Translations under genes and position numbers: made by a program
DNA from: Clostridia bacterium
GTDB lineage: Bacteria > Bacillota > Clostridia > Christensenellales > Aristaeellaceae
Length of the DNA: 59,474 nucleotides
Direction: 5' to 3'
NCBI GenBank assembly: GCA_017460395.1
Contig: JAFUBA010000114.1
Location: 1 to 59,474, forward strand
In this document: positions 1-9,157 of the stretch, in pieces
Layout of the letters: each line of letters starts with the position of its first letter
How positions within the stretch are numbered: the stretch's first letter is position 1
The notes under the pieces: model-generated
Told to the model about the DNA's origin: nothing
What the model saw: the letters and a program-made list of their open reading frames with translations, nothing else
The model's database searches: none

Positions 1-277
1 GCATCCGGATGGTGGAGATGTAGTTCTGAATGTACTCATCCCTCGAGGGCAGGCCCATCTTGATGTCCTCGTGGACATTGACGGACTCGATGACCTCAAT
101 TTCAAGCCCAGCCTCATTGACTTCCTTCTTCAGGGCCTTGAACTCATCCTCAGGCCAGTCGACGCCCGCGGGCTTGTCCAGAAGGCCCATGAGGCCGGTC
201 ATGCCGGGGATCTGCTTGACATACCTGAGGGGGATCGGATCAATGGCACTGCCGTACCAGCGAAATGTCATTTTCAT
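1..277 (-). CDS. uxuA: Mannonate dehydratase, N-terminal part (cut by window start)
   Basis: This is the first 92 codons of UxuA, which dehydrates D-mannonate to 2-keto-3-deoxygluconate in the cytoplasm during glucuronate breakdown. The visible sequence carries the family's N-terminal pattern: FRWYG at residues 4-8, the IPGM segment near residue 23, and [13 protein letters not shown] near residues 62-74. The metal-binding and catalytic parts lie outside the window. The ATG at 277 is preceded by GGAGG at 286-290, which fixes the start. The gene lies 41 bases downstream of a membrane-protein gene on the same strand and is probably co-transcribed with it. Assignment rests on recognised sequence pattern, not a search. 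Confidence 0.9.
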   Translation of the reverse strand, partial: MKMTFRWYGSAIDPIPLRYVKQIPGMTGLMGLLDKPAGVDWPEDEFKALKKEVNEAGLEIEVIESVNVHEDIKMGLPSRDEYIQNYISTIRM

Positions 278-318
278 TTTACATACCTCCCTGTTTTCTC
301 CTATTCCGCTCTGGCCGC

Positions 319-768
319 TCAGGCCTTCACCTTTTTCTGTTTCCTTCCATAGATGGCCACCTCGCCCACCACAAAGGCCAGGCAAACCAGAGCCACAAAG
401 ATGATGAAACGGGGATCAAAGCCATGCTTTTCATCGATGCCCACAAACACGTCCACCACATACCAGTAGCACTTGTGCACGAACAGGCAGATGGCCACAC
501 CGGGCGCGATGGAGGTCACGGCGGAAGAAAGGCCGTACTTTTTGAGGAGGATCAGCACAAGAGATACGGCTGCTCCACCAAAGAGGAGATAAGTGATCAG
601 GGGATCATAACAGTCGCCGTTGTGCGTGCTGTCAAGACCGAAGGTACCGCGGATCAGGACAAAATAAACACCGGCTGCCAGGGACAGGATCAGCGCCAGA
701 ATGGTCGCATAGAAGCCGAAACCTTTTTTCGAAGCTTGATTCGTTGCCTTATAATCAGAAGCGCTCAT
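319..768 (-). CDS. Four-helix membrane protein of unknown function
   Basis: This is a 149-residue protein. Four hydrophobic segments can be seen at roughly residues 16-40, 58-75, 83-108 and 120-138, with a Lys-rich C-terminus (RKQKKVKA). No catalytic motif is visible. I recall similar small membrane proteins next to GH3 beta-glucosidase genes in Clostridia, and here a GH3 gene lies divergently upstream, but that link is from memory. The stop is 41 bases before uxuA, so the two may share a transcript. A TATAAT-like box lies upstream on the minus strand at 875-880. Function is unknown; a role in sugar uptake or in assembly of the membrane GH3 would be a guess. Confidence 0.75.
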   Translation of the reverse strand: MSASDYKATNQASKKGFGFYATILALILSLAAGVYFVLIRGTFGLDSTHNGDCYDPLITYLLFGGAAVSLVLILLKKYGLSSAVTSIAPGVAICLFVHKCYWYVVDVFVGIDEKHGFDPRFIIFVALVCLAFVVGEVAIYGRKQKKVKA

Positions 769-1274
769 AGAAAAAAGAACTCCTTTATAACACTCAGTAG
801 CTGAAGCATCCGTCTCCCTTCAGGACCGCATTCCCTCTGGGTCACGAACGTGGGTGCCCTCCCATGTTGTGTCTATTATAGAAGAAACTTTTCTCCCGAG
901 GCAATCCCCGTTTTTTTCATGCACATTTACTTTCAGATTCAAAAGCGTGGATTTTCCGTTCGTTCACGACAAAAATCAGCCCATTTGCGACATGGTTTTC
1001 TCTTTGTCGTCCGCCTGGGGGCGCCAAAGGTGAGACTGGTAAAATACGAACAATTCCCCGTCAGCCGCGCGCGCATGAAGTGTCTCATTTTTCTTCCACT
1101 TTCATTCCGGTTTTTGTATAATCGGCCTATAAAACAGCCTTTTCAGACAGGGATGGCGCCTGGAAGCATCGGTGCTCTCCTCCTGTCCAAGGTCGGAAGA
1201 AGGCCCCGCATGGCTCTCTCCCGCGCTCTGGCGTATACCGCCGGAAATGATGTCAGAAAGGGAGTTTTTTCTTT
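769..1274. promoter_or_regulatory. Divergent intergenic region between the membrane protein and GH3 genes
   Basis: This 506-base stretch separates two divergent genes and holds no convincing gene. On the minus strand a TATAAT box sits at 875-880, and on the plus strand TATAAT sits at 1117-1122; neither has a good -35 box. Between them ACGACAAA (966-973) and its inverse TTTGTCGT (1003-1010) flank a 29-base spacer that holds a related GCGACA core, which could be an operator. The GH3 ribosome site AAAGGGAG is at about 1257-1264. Confidence 0.5.
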
Positions 1275-4232
1275 ATGAAATCCCAGACCAAATCACATCG
1301 TACCCTCAAGAAGGTTTTCCTGAATATTGTAGCTGTGCTCTTTGCCCTGGTGTTTACCGGCAACGTGATCGCAGGCGAGAACGCCGGTCAGATCAACCAG
1401 GCACTCGGCACCAAGACCAGCATGACCGTCTCCACCCTCCCCGAGGGGCAGGAGGAAGGATATGCAAGGTATTTTGACAGCCGTTTCTCCTCCATCGCCG
1501 AGCTCAAGGCAGCCGGCGAAGCCAAGGTGCGCGAGGTGGAGGGCGAAGGCATCGTTCTTCTGAAAAATGAAGGCGGCGTCCTTCCTCTCGCTCAGGGCAG
1601 CAAGGTGTCCCTCGTGGGCGTCACCATCATGGACCCCGTCTATGGCGGCACAGGCTCCGGCGCCGTGGATGCAGACGGCGCACCCAACTATTATGATGTG
1701 ATGACCCAGGCGGGCTATGAAGTGGTCAACAAGCCCCTGCTGGACTATTACGTGGAAAATGAAGCCCGGCGCAACACCTACGAGATCGGCGAGGTGCGCT
1801 GGAAGAAGGCCTCCAAGAACCATGACGATACCATGGGCCAGGGCGAGGATGTCATCTATGTTGTGGGCCGCGTGGGCGGCGAAGGCGATGACGTGACCGC
1901 CGAGAAGGAAGATGCACTGGATGGCGACTACCTGACCCTCAATGAGGACGAGCTCTCCATCCTGGAAGGCCTCAAGGAAATGAAGGATGACGGAGACATT
2001 CGCTCCATCACGGTCATCATCAACAGTGCCAATCCCATCGCCACCGCTTTCCTTTATAATGAAGACTACGGCGTGGATGCCGCCCTGTGGGTCGGTTCCG
2101 TGGGCCAGACCGGCCTGTATGCCGTGGGTGATGTGATCTCCGGCGCCGTCAACCCCTCCGGTTCTCTGCCGGATACCTGGTGGATGGACAACCGCCTGGA
2201 TCCTGTCATGAACAACTTCGGCTCCTACACCTATCAGGGTGCCGACAAGTACAACTTCGGTGCCTTCTCCGCCTATGCCAAGTACGTGGTGTATCAGGAA
2301 GGCATCTATGTGGGCTACAAGTACACCGAGACCCGCTATGAAGATGTGGTCATGGGCACGGAGAACGCCGGCAACTTTGCCTACAATGCCGTTGTCTCCT
2401 ACCCCTTCGGCTACGGCATGAGCTATACCACCTTTGATCTGAGCGATGTGGCCGTGACAGCCTCCGGTGAAGGCCAGGACAAGGCCTACACCATGACCGT
2501 CAAGGTCACCAACACAGGCGATGTGGCCGGCAAGAAGACCGTGCAGGTCTATGCCCAGAAGCCCTACACCGACTACGACCGGGAGTATCAGATCGAGAAG
2601 GCATCTGTGGAACTGGTAGGCTACGCGAAGACCGCCCTGCTCGCAGCCGGGGAGAGCGAAACCGTAACCATCTCCATCCCCGAGTACTATCTCACCTCCT
2701 ATGATGCCCTGGGCACAGGCAGCTATATCCTGGATGAGGGCACCTATTATCTGACTGCCGCGGATAACGCCCATCAGGCTGCAAACCAGATTCTGGCTGC
2801 CAAGGGCTACACCGAAGAAAATGGCATGACCGGCAGCGCAGATGCTTCCCTTGTGTACTCCTTTGAACAGTCCTTTGATGCCTCCACCTATTCTACCGCC
2901 ATGGGTACCGGCGAAGAGGTGAAATCTCTGTTTGCCGATGCCGATATGAACCGGTATGAAGGCCGCGGAGACAATACCATCGTGTACTACTCCAGAAGCA
3001 ACTGGGCAGGCACCGTCACCCCCGGTCCCGTGTCGCTCACCATGACCGACAAAATGGCCGAGGATGTCGTCCTGGATGACAACGATCTTCCCGATGCAAC
3101 CGGCGTGGAATTCCCGAAGATGGGCCAGAATGCAAACCTGCAGCTCATCAACATGATGGACTATGACTATGACGATCCCATGTGGGATACCTTCCTGGAT
3201 CAGCTGACATACGAAGATATGTCTGCGCTCACCCTGACCGGCCTTCGCGAGACTGTGGGCGTGAGCAGCATCGGCAAGCCCGGGACCATCGATCACAACG
3301 GTCCCTCCGGTGTGACCCAGAAATACTCCATCGGCCAGAACGGCTTTGCCTCCGTGAATGATGACCCGGACAAGGACCTCAAGGGCACATGCTATCCCTG
3401 CAACGGCATCATCGCTGCCACCTTCAATGACAAGCTGGTCGAGGAAGTCGGCGAGCTGATCGGTGAAGACTCCATGTGGGCAGGCTATGCAGGCCTCTAC
3501 GGCACCGGCCTGAACATTCACCGCTCCCCCTACGCGGGCCGTGTCTTTGAATACTACTCCGAGGACGGCATGCTCACCGGTCTCATCGATACCGCAGAGA
3601 CCCTGGGCATCCAGTCCAAGGGCGTGTATGTGTACAACAAGCACTTTGTCTGCAATGACCAGGAAAACAACCGTGCCGGCATTGGCACCTGGATCCCTGA
3701 GCAGGCACTGCGTGAAATCTATCTGCGCGCCTTCGAGCTTCCGATCCTTTATGCCGATGCCAAGTGCGTCATGACCGGCTATGACCGACTGGGTGTCAAC
3801 TGGTGCGGTGCCTATTCCGAGCTGCTGATCGACTGGCTGCGCGGCGAGGCCGGCATGAAGGGCTTCACTGTCAGCGACATGTACGATGCCACCTACATGG
3901 TGCCCGTTCATGAAATCGTGGCCGGCAATGATATCCCGGACGGCGAGCTGGATCCCTCCACGCTTTCAAGCTTTGCTCCCGGTGCCGCCAAGGCGAACGC
4001 CGCCGTGGCTCAGGCTATGCGCACCTCCTCCAAGCGGGTGCTCTACACGGTCCTTCACTCCCGCGGCATGGACGGCATCAGCGAATATACCAAGGTCGTC
4101 TCCCTGACGCCCTGGTGGCAGACCACCCTGGATGTAGCACAGTGGTCACTGCTGGGCCTCACCTGCCTTGCTCTGATCCTTCTCCTTCTGGATATCTTCA
4201 AAAAGGAAAAGGCACCCAAGGCAAAGAAGTAA
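1275..4232 (+). CDS. Membrane-anchored GH3 beta-glucosidase with permuted domain order
   Basis: This 985-residue GH3-family enzyme is likely to remove terminal glucose or xylose residues from oligosaccharides. The domain order is inverted. The GH3 C-terminal domain comes first (about 60-380, with GIVLLKNE near residue 96), then a fibronectin-III-like domain (about 390-500, after the FGYGMSYT motif), then the TIM-barrel catalytic domain (about 620-940). The barrel carries K789-H790 in NKHFVCNDQ and the expected nucleophile D868 in GFTVSDM. An N-terminal hydrophobic segment (about 14-32) and a C-terminal membrane segment (about 955-972) followed by a Lys-rich tail suggest membrane attachment at both ends with the enzyme outside. 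Permuted GH3 enzymes are known from rumen Clostridia. A strong terminator follows. Confidence 0.9.
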   Translation: MKSQTKSHRTLKKVFLNIVAVLFALVFTGNVIAGENAGQINQALGTKTSMTVSTLPEGQEEGYARYFDSRFSSIAELKAAGEAKVREVEGEGIVLLKNEGGVLPLAQGSKVSLVGVTIMDPVYGGTGSGAVDADGAPNYYDVMTQAGYEVVNKPLLDYYVENEARRNTYEIGEVRWKKASKNHDDTMGQGEDVIYVVGRVGGEGDDVTAEKEDALDGDYLTLNEDELSILEGLKEMKDDGDIRSITVIINSANPIATAFLYNEDYGVDAALWVGSVGQTGLYAVGDVISGAVNPSGSLPDTWWMDNRLDPVMNNFGSYTYQGADKYNFGAFSAYAKYVVYQEGIYVGYKYTETRYEDVVMGTENAGNFAYNAVVSYPFGYGMSYTTFDLSDVAVTASGEGQDKAYTMTVKVTNTGDVAGKKTVQVYAQKPYTDYDREYQIEKASVELVGYAKTALLAAGESETVTISIPEYYLTSYDALGTGSYILDEGTYYLTAADNAHQAANQILAAKGYTEENGMTGSADASLVYSFEQSFDASTYSTAMGTGEEVKSLFADADMNRYEGRGDNTIVYYSRSNWAGTVTPGPVSLTMTDKMAEDVVLDDNDLPDATGVEFPKMGQNANLQLINMMDYDYDDPMWDTFLDQLTYEDMSALTLTGLRETVGVSSIGKPGTIDHNGPSGVTQKYSIGQNGFASVNDDPDKDLKGTCYPCNGIIAATFNDKLVEEVGELIGEDSMWAGYAGLYGTGLNIHRSPYAGRVFEYYSEDGMLTGLIDTAETLGIQSKGVYVYNKHFVCNDQENNRAGIGTWIPEQALREIYLRAFELPILYADAKCVMTGYDRLGVNWCGAYSELLIDWLRGEAGMKGFTVSDMYDATYMVPVHEIVAGNDIPDGELDPSTLSSFAPGAAKANAAVAQAMRTSSKRVLYTVLHSRGMDGISEYTKVVSLTPWWQTTLDVAQWSLLGLTCLALILLLLDIFKKEKAPKAKK

Positions 4233-4256
4233 TGAACATTTCGGGAACATGATTGG

Positions 4257-4289
4257 GGCAGACAGGACATTTTCCTGTCTGCCTTTTTT
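4257..4289 (+). terminator. Intrinsic terminator after the permuted GH3 gene
   Basis: An 11-bp stem GGCAGACAGGA / TCCTGTCTGCC with a 5-base loop is followed by TTTTTT. It lies 25 bases after the GH3 stop and ends that transcript before the response-regulator promoter. Confidence 0.93.
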
Positions 4290-4290
4290 G

Positions 4291-4299
4291 TGCTATAAT
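4291..4299 (+). promoter_or_regulatory. Extended -10 promoter for the two-component operon
   Basis: TGCTATAAT (TGnTATAAT) lies directly after the GH3 terminator and about 82 bases before the response-regulator start. No good -35 is visible, which is usual for extended -10 promoters. The expected start of transcription is near 4306. Confidence 0.6.
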
Positions 4300-4380
4300 C
4301 CACTCAACTTGTAAGAGTCATATATGATTGTTTTTTCGATTCGTTTTGTTTTCAGGCTCTTATGATTTGGAGGGATTGCC

Positions 4381-5085
4381 TTGCTGCTCATTGCCATCAC
4401 CGATGATGATCCCAGAGATGCAGATGCCCTGAGGGCGGCTGTGGAAACCTACTGCGAAGAGCAGCACGTGTCTGCCATGGTCCAAACCTTCCATGACGGT
4501 CTGGATCTGATCCGCTCCACCGAAAAGCACGACATCGTGTTTCTCGATATCCAGATGGGGAAACTGGACGGTATGGAGACAGCCCATCTGATCCGGAAGA
4601 TGGACCAGGACTGTATCCTGATCTTTGTCACCAACATGGCCCAGTTTGCCATCAAGGGGTATGAGGTGGATGCGCTGGACTTTATCCTGAAGCCTGTCAA
4701 ACAGGCCTCCATCTCCTTTGTCATGAGCAAGGCACTGAAGCGTCTCCAGCAGTCAGGACACAGCATGTTTTCCCTGAAGACGCCCGATGGCACTGTCTCC
4801 CTTTCCGAGAATGACATCACTTACGTGGAGGTCTTTGACCACAATCTGGTCTACCACACCCTTCGCGGCGATTACACCGTCAGAGGACGACTCAGTGATG
4901 TGGAGGAAAAGCTGAACTCAGACCGTTTTGTGACCTGCAACCGTTCCTTCATCGTGAATCTCCGGCATGTGACCAGCATCAACACGGACTGCCTTCTGAT
5001 CGGCGACACACGGATTGCCGTCTCCAAGTCCCACAGAAAAGACCTGATGACACGCTTTTCCAGTTTTCTCGGTGATACGCTGTGA
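4381..5085 (+). CDS. LytTR-family response regulator (AgrA-like)
   Basis: This is a 234-residue cytoplasmic transcription regulator. A receiver domain covers about residues 1-120, with the acidic pair DDD near residues 8-10 and phospho-acceptor D56 in VFLDIQMG. A LytTR DNA-binding domain covers about 135-232, including the NRSFIVNL signature. The start is TTG at 4381, six bases after GGAGGG (4369-4374); no ATG is better placed. It precedes its kinase gene by 33 bases and the two form an operon. Regulators of this class bind direct repeats and typically respond to peptide-sensing AgrC-type kinases. No agrB/agrD peptide genes are present here. Position between two GH3 genes suggests, but does not show, control of them. 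Confidence 0.92.
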   Translation: MLLIAITDDDPRDADALRAAVETYCEEQHVSAMVQTFHDGLDLIRSTEKHDIVFLDIQMGKLDGMETAHLIRKMDQDCILIFVTNMAQFAIKGYEVDALDFILKPVKQASISFVMSKALKRLQQSGHSMFSLKTPDGTVSLSENDITYVEVFDHNLVYHTLRGDYTVRGRLSDVEEKLNSDRFVTCNRSFIVNLRHVTSINTDCLLIGDTRIAVSKSHRKDLMTRFSSFLGDTL

Positions 5086-5118
5086 CAGTGCGCATTTTAC
5101 AGGGAGGAACCTGAATAC

Positions 5119-6459
5119 ATGCTCCAGGATTTCGAATGGATCGGGCTGATTGATCACAGAATTTCAGCAGCTGTCGTATTTTTTGTACTCCTGCCTTTAC
5201 TGAATCGAGGAAAAAGACGTACAAACTATCCCCTGCGGCTCGCCCTGATCTTCTTTCTTATGACGCTTTCCTCGTGGGTGCTTCGCACGCTGTCGGATGA
5301 AGTATTAGATGCGGTCATCCTCCAGGGGCTGTGCTACAGCCTTCAGCTGTGCGTACTCCATCTTCTGTATCTGTGGGCCTGTTTTTTCTGCTATAAGATG
5401 AGCCCATCCGTTGCGCTCTATGAGAGTGTCCTCGCCACCACCATCTTCAAGATCTCCTGGAATCTGTTTAAAACCGGCAGCAGTATTTTTCTGATCAGCC
5501 GCATTGACCCCGTCTGGGGCGAGTATTCCCTGGCCGGATCTCTTTTTTCCTATGCGGTATACCTCATCTGCAGTGCCCTTTTGTGTTTTCTCTATCGGGA
5601 TATTGTGCAGGATCCTGCCTCACATGCACCCGTCGGACTCATGGTTGGTCTTACCTGTCTGTTTATTCCGCTGCATCTGATTCTTGAATACATAGGACAT
5701 GTTTTTACCGCAGGAAACGCTGCTCTGTTTCTCTATTATCTGTGTGCCCTGCTCTACACCATCCTCAACTACGCAACCCTGATCATGATTGCACTTCTGG
5801 ACAGCTTCCGCCATGAAAACAGAAACATGCATGATTTTATCTCCAACAAGATGCGCTACTATGAGATGAGTCATGACGGCATTGTGAATCTGCAGACCAA
5901 ATGTCACGATCTGAAGCATCAGATCCATGCCATCCGCTCTGAGGCAGGAAAAAGCGACTTTGACCAGTACCTGAGCGAACTGGAGGACTCTATCAACGCG
6001 TATTCTACTGTCGTGGAATGCGGGCATCCCACGGTGGATATCGTGCTGACAGAGAAAAACATTCTCTGTCTCTCTGCGCACGTGAACTTCACCTATATGA
6101 TTGACGGGGCACTGTTTTCCTTTCTCTCCGAGCGGGACATCTATTCCCTTTTCGGCAATGCTCTGGACAACGCTTGGGAAGCCACATCAAAGCTGGAGGA
6201 TGAATCCCAGCGCATTATCACCCTCAAGGGCAACCGGCACGGCGAGATGGTCGTCATGCAGGTGGAGAACACGTTTGAATGTGAGATCGACATAACACAG
6301 AGTGCGCTCCCCCATACCACCAAGAAGGAATCCGGTCACGGTTTTGGACTCAGGTCCATCCAGCGCATCGCAGAAAAATACGGCGGGATAATGGATATGA
6401 AGACGGAGCCCGGCATTTTCCGTCTGACGGTGGTCCTGAATCCCTCTATCCATGCATAG
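5119..6459 (+). CDS. AgrC-like sensor histidine kinase (GHKL ATPase)
   Basis: This 446-residue protein is the partner of the preceding response regulator. About six hydrophobic segments fill residues 12-230 and form an integral-membrane sensor without a large outside domain. The kinase core follows: phospho-acceptor H263 in CHDLKHQI, the ATP-binding N-box with N351 in FGNALDNAWEA, and a G-box GHGFGLRS near residue 410. This arrangement matches the AgrC/ComD class. A ribosome site GGGAGG lies upstream of the ATG at 5119. The ligand is unknown. The neighbourhood points to sugars or a peptide signal, and neither can be decided from sequence. A terminator follows the stop. Confidence 0.92.
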   Translation: MLQDFEWIGLIDHRISAAVVFFVLLPLLNRGKRRTNYPLRLALIFFLMTLSSWVLRTLSDEVLDAVILQGLCYSLQLCVLHLLYLWACFFCYKMSPSVALYESVLATTIFKISWNLFKTGSSIFLISRIDPVWGEYSLAGSLFSYAVYLICSALLCFLYRDIVQDPASHAPVGLMVGLTCLFIPLHLILEYIGHVFTAGNAALFLYYLCALLYTILNYATLIMIALLDSFRHENRNMHDFISNKMRYYEMSHDGIVNLQTKCHDLKHQIHAIRSEAGKSDFDQYLSELEDSINAYSTVVECGHPTVDIVLTEKNILCLSAHVNFTYMIDGALFSFLSERDIYSLFGNALDNAWEATSKLEDESQRIITLKGNRHGEMVVMQVENTFECEIDITQSALPHTTKKESGHGFGLRSIQRIAEKYGGIMDMKTEPGIFRLTVVLNPSIHA

Positions 6460-6478
6460 GCCGTTTATAGACCGTCCC

Positions 6479-6526
6479 AACCCGTTCACGTCAGAAAATC
6501 GACGTGAACGGGTTTCTTCGTCTTTT
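6479..6526 (+). terminator. Terminator after the sensor kinase gene
   Basis: A 14-bp stem AACCCGTTCACGTC / GACGTGAACGGGTT with an 8-base loop (6493-6500) is followed by a T-rich tail (TCTTCGTCTTTT). Confidence 0.9.
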
Positions 6527-6578
6527 GCGGAATCAGAGGACGTGTTCATGCCAAAGACCGCATATCCTGTATTTTTCA

Positions 6579-6587
6579 TGGTATAAT
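6579..6587 (+). promoter_or_regulatory. Extended -10 promoter of the secreted GH3 gene
   Basis: TGGTATAAT fits the extended -10 form TGnTATAAT. It is about 94 bases upstream of the GH3 start at 6681, downstream of the kinase terminator. No clear -35 is seen. The separate promoter and terminator mean this GH3 is not part of the two-component transcript. Confidence 0.6.
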
Positions 6588-6680
6588 GTGCCCAGATTTG
6601 CCGAACGTCACGAAACTTCGGCTGTCTGCACAACTGTTTCCCAAACTACTTCCAATATACAAAGAAAAGGAGATTGGCTT

Positions 6681-9038
6681 ATGAAGAGAATCGTGAGTTT
6701 ACTCTGTGCTCTGGCTCTGGTCCTCAGCCTCGTCCCCGCCGCTCTGGCCGAGGAAGACGGCTACATTCCTGCTCCCTACGATCCCGCTGAGGTTGACCCC
6801 ACCGTCACCTACATGGAGCCCGCGTTCTATCAGAACGAAAACGGCCCCACCATCGGTGTTACCACCGTGGGCGTGATCGTCAAGGACGGCCTCTACTTCA
6901 AGGATCTGAACAACAACAAGGAACTGGATCCCAGCGAAGACTGGCGCCTGGATGCCAAGACCCGCGCTGCTGATCTGGTTTCCAAGCTCTCCATTGAAGA
7001 TCAGGCTGGTTTCGTCATCAACTCTCTGATGACCAACCCCGGCGTGAACACCCTGGCTGCCGCCAAGAATGAAGACGGCACCATCAATCCCGCCGCGATC
7101 GTGAAGGTGATTCCGGAAGGCGAAGAGTCTCCCAACGCTTACACCAACAGCGGTTTCTCCAGCGTTGACACCTGGATCATCCTGAACCAGAAGATCAAGC
7201 AGATGGTGTACCGCGGCAACCTCAATTTTGAGGCTTCCACCGTGGCTCTTCTGAACAACGTGGTCAGTGAGATTTCCGAGGCCGATGCTGCCCTGCGCGG
7301 CGTGCCTGCCATCCCCGCCACCCTCATTTCCAACCCCATCTCTGCCGGCTTCCCGGATACCCAGGGCATGACCGCTGCAGTGCTTGGCGATGGAAACTAT
7401 GATGCGATCGAAGAATATGCTGAGATCGACCGTCAGATGTGGGTTTCCGAGGGCATCTTTGCCATGTATGGTCCCCAGATTGATCTGGCTACCGATCCCC
7501 GCTGGCCCCGCAACAACACCACCTACGGCGAGCGTCCTGACGTAACCGCCGGTATCATCACCGCTCTGGTCAAGGGCTATCAGGTTGGCGAGGGCGGCAT
7601 GAAGCCCGGTGCTGTGGCTCTGTCCGTGAAGCACTTCCCCGGCGACGGTGCCTCTGAGAATGGTTTTGAATCCCACAGCTCTCAGGGTCAGTGGCGTCTG
7701 TATCCCACCGAAGGTTCCCTTGAAAAGTACCAGCTGGTCGGCTTCCAGGCTGCCATCGATGCAGGTGCCGGCTCCATCATGCCCTGCTACTCCCGCGACA
7801 CCAAGGATCTGCGCAGCGCAAAGCAGACCTATCGCGGCTATGAATTCGAAGTCAAGGAACTGGCTTCTGCCTACAACTCCGAGATCATCACCACCCTGCT
7901 GCGTGATGTCATGGGCTTTGACGGCTATGTGAACTCCGACTCCATCAGCTCCCAGACCTATGGCGTGGAAGAACTCTCCGAGATGGAACAGTATGCCCAG
8001 ATGATCGCCTCCGGCATCGATGCCATCGGCTGCGGTCTGCGCACCGACTACATCCTCGAAGCTGTGGAAACTGGCGTTCTTGCCAAGGCTGATCTTGACC
8101 GCGCCAACATCAACCGCGCTGCTTCCTACATCCTCCAGGGCCGTTTTGACAATCCCTATCTGGATTACGAAGCTGCCGACGCTGTCCGCGCCACCAACAT
8201 CGAGACCGCTTATGCTCAGGCTTATGCTCTGCACCAGAAGGCTGTCGTTCTCCTGAAGAACAACGACAACACTCTGCCTGTGGCTGCCGAAGGCAAGAAG
8301 GTCTATATTGCTTCCTTCACCGGCAAGGGTGCTGATGACGCCGCTGAAGAAGCTCTCAAGGAACTCTTTGAAGCCCGTGGTTTTGAAACCGTGAGCAAGG
8401 CCGACAAGGCTGATATCGCTTACCTCTATGTTGCTCCCTCTGCCACCAACACTCAGGGTGCCGGCCCCTCTGAGGCTGTCCTGAGCCTTGTGGAAGAATT
8501 CGAAGTGGACGAGCGTGAAGTGCTCAGCGGCGGTCTCTCCGGCAGCGTGGGTACCCAGAACCGGACCGGCGACAAGATCGCTGTGACCACCCTGGAAGAT
8601 GTTGCCAAGATCCCCGAGATTGCTGAAACCGTGCATGCCAATGGCGGCAAGGTTGTGGCTACCATCGTGGCTACCTCCCCCTGGATCCTGGACAACCTCG
8701 AGCCCTATGTCGACGCTCTGACTGTGAACTACACCACTTCCGGTGCCAGCATCACCAATGCTTACAATGCACAGCTGGACGTTCTGACCGGCGTGTATGC
8801 TCCCACCGGCAAGCTGGCCATGACCATGGTTTCCTCTGAAGATGTGGTTGCTCTGCACATGGAAACCCTGGAAGACGGCACTGTGGCTGAGATCTGCGCT
8901 TCCCCCAACGATGTGCCCGGCTATGACAAGGATCAGTACATTGATCCCGCCGTGCTGGCCAACGTCAAGGGCGGCAGCTATGCCTATCAGGATTCTGAAG
9001 GCAACTACTATGTCTCCGGCTTCGGTCTGAGCTACTAA
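6681..9038 (+). CDS. Secreted GH3 glycoside hydrolase
   Basis: This 785-residue GH3 enzyme has the usual domain order, unlike its neighbour at 1275. A type I signal peptide is visible (MKRIVSLLC...PAALA, cut near residue 23), and there is no lipobox or wall anchor, so it is probably released. The catalytic barrel spans about 80-500, with K317-H318 in VKHFPGDG and the likely nucleophile D420 in YVNSDS. The GH3 C-terminal domain follows from about 515 (VVLLKNN). The start is the ATG at 6681 with AAGGAGA at 6667-6673; the frame stays open upstream but lacks support. Likely activities are beta-glucosidase or beta-xylosidase; the sequence alone does not separate them. Confidence 0.9.
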   Translation: MKRIVSLLCALALVLSLVPAALAEEDGYIPAPYDPAEVDPTVTYMEPAFYQNENGPTIGVTTVGVIVKDGLYFKDLNNNKELDPSEDWRLDAKTRAADLVSKLSIEDQAGFVINSLMTNPGVNTLAAAKNEDGTINPAAIVKVIPEGEESPNAYTNSGFSSVDTWIILNQKIKQMVYRGNLNFEASTVALLNNVVSEISEADAALRGVPAIPATLISNPISAGFPDTQGMTAAVLGDGNYDAIEEYAEIDRQMWVSEGIFAMYGPQIDLATDPRWPRNNTTYGERPDVTAGIITALVKGYQVGEGGMKPGAVALSVKHFPGDGASENGFESHSSQGQWRLYPTEGSLEKYQLVGFQAAIDAGAGSIMPCYSRDTKDLRSAKQTYRGYEFEVKELASAYNSEIITTLLRDVMGFDGYVNSDSISSQTYGVEELSEMEQYAQMIASGIDAIGCGLRTDYILEAVETGVLAKADLDRANINRAASYILQGRFDNPYLDYEAADAVRATNIETAYAQAYALHQKAVVLLKNNDNTLPVAAEGKKVYIASFTGKGADDAAEEALKELFEARGFETVSKADKADIAYLYVAPSATNTQGAGPSEAVLSLVEEFEVDEREVLSGGLSGSVGTQNRTGDKIAVTTLEDVAKIPEIAETVHANGGKVVATIVATSPWILDNLEPYVDALTVNYTTSGASITNAYNAQLDVLTGVYAPTGKLAMTMVSSEDVVALHMETLEDGTVAEICASPNDVPGYDKDQYIDPAVLANVKGGSYAYQDSEGNYYVSGFGLSY

Positions 9039-9055
9039 TACAAAAGGCTATTCGA

Positions 9056-9090
9056 AAGGGACGGCGCCAAGCAGGCGCCGTCCCTTTTTT
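9056..9090 (+). terminator. Terminator after the secreted GH3 gene
   Basis: A perfect 11-bp stem GGGACGGCGCC / GGCGCCGTCCC around AAGCA is followed by six T residues. Confidence 0.95.
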
Positions 9091-9097
9091 CATCGCC

Positions 9098-9126
9098 TTG
9101 ACAGCCCGTTTTGCGGCTCGTACAAT
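9098..9126 (+). promoter_or_regulatory. Sigma-A promoter of the rlmI-ktrB-ktrA group
   Basis: TTGACA (9098-9103), a 17-base spacer and TACAAT (9121-9126) lie just after the GH3 terminator and 31 bases before the methyltransferase ATG. Confidence 0.85.
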
Positions 9127-9157
9127 CCACCCATGCAAATATAGAAGAGGTGCACCT

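Noticed and set aside
1293-3911. An 872-codon open frame on the minus strand opposite the permuted GH3 gene
   Set aside because: The plus strand encodes a recognised GH3 enzyme with its active-site residues. The antisense translation shows His/Gly/Val-rich noise.
6699-8858. A 719-codon open frame opposite the secreted GH3 gene
   Set aside because: This is a shadow of a real gene; there is no ribosome site and no recognisable domain.
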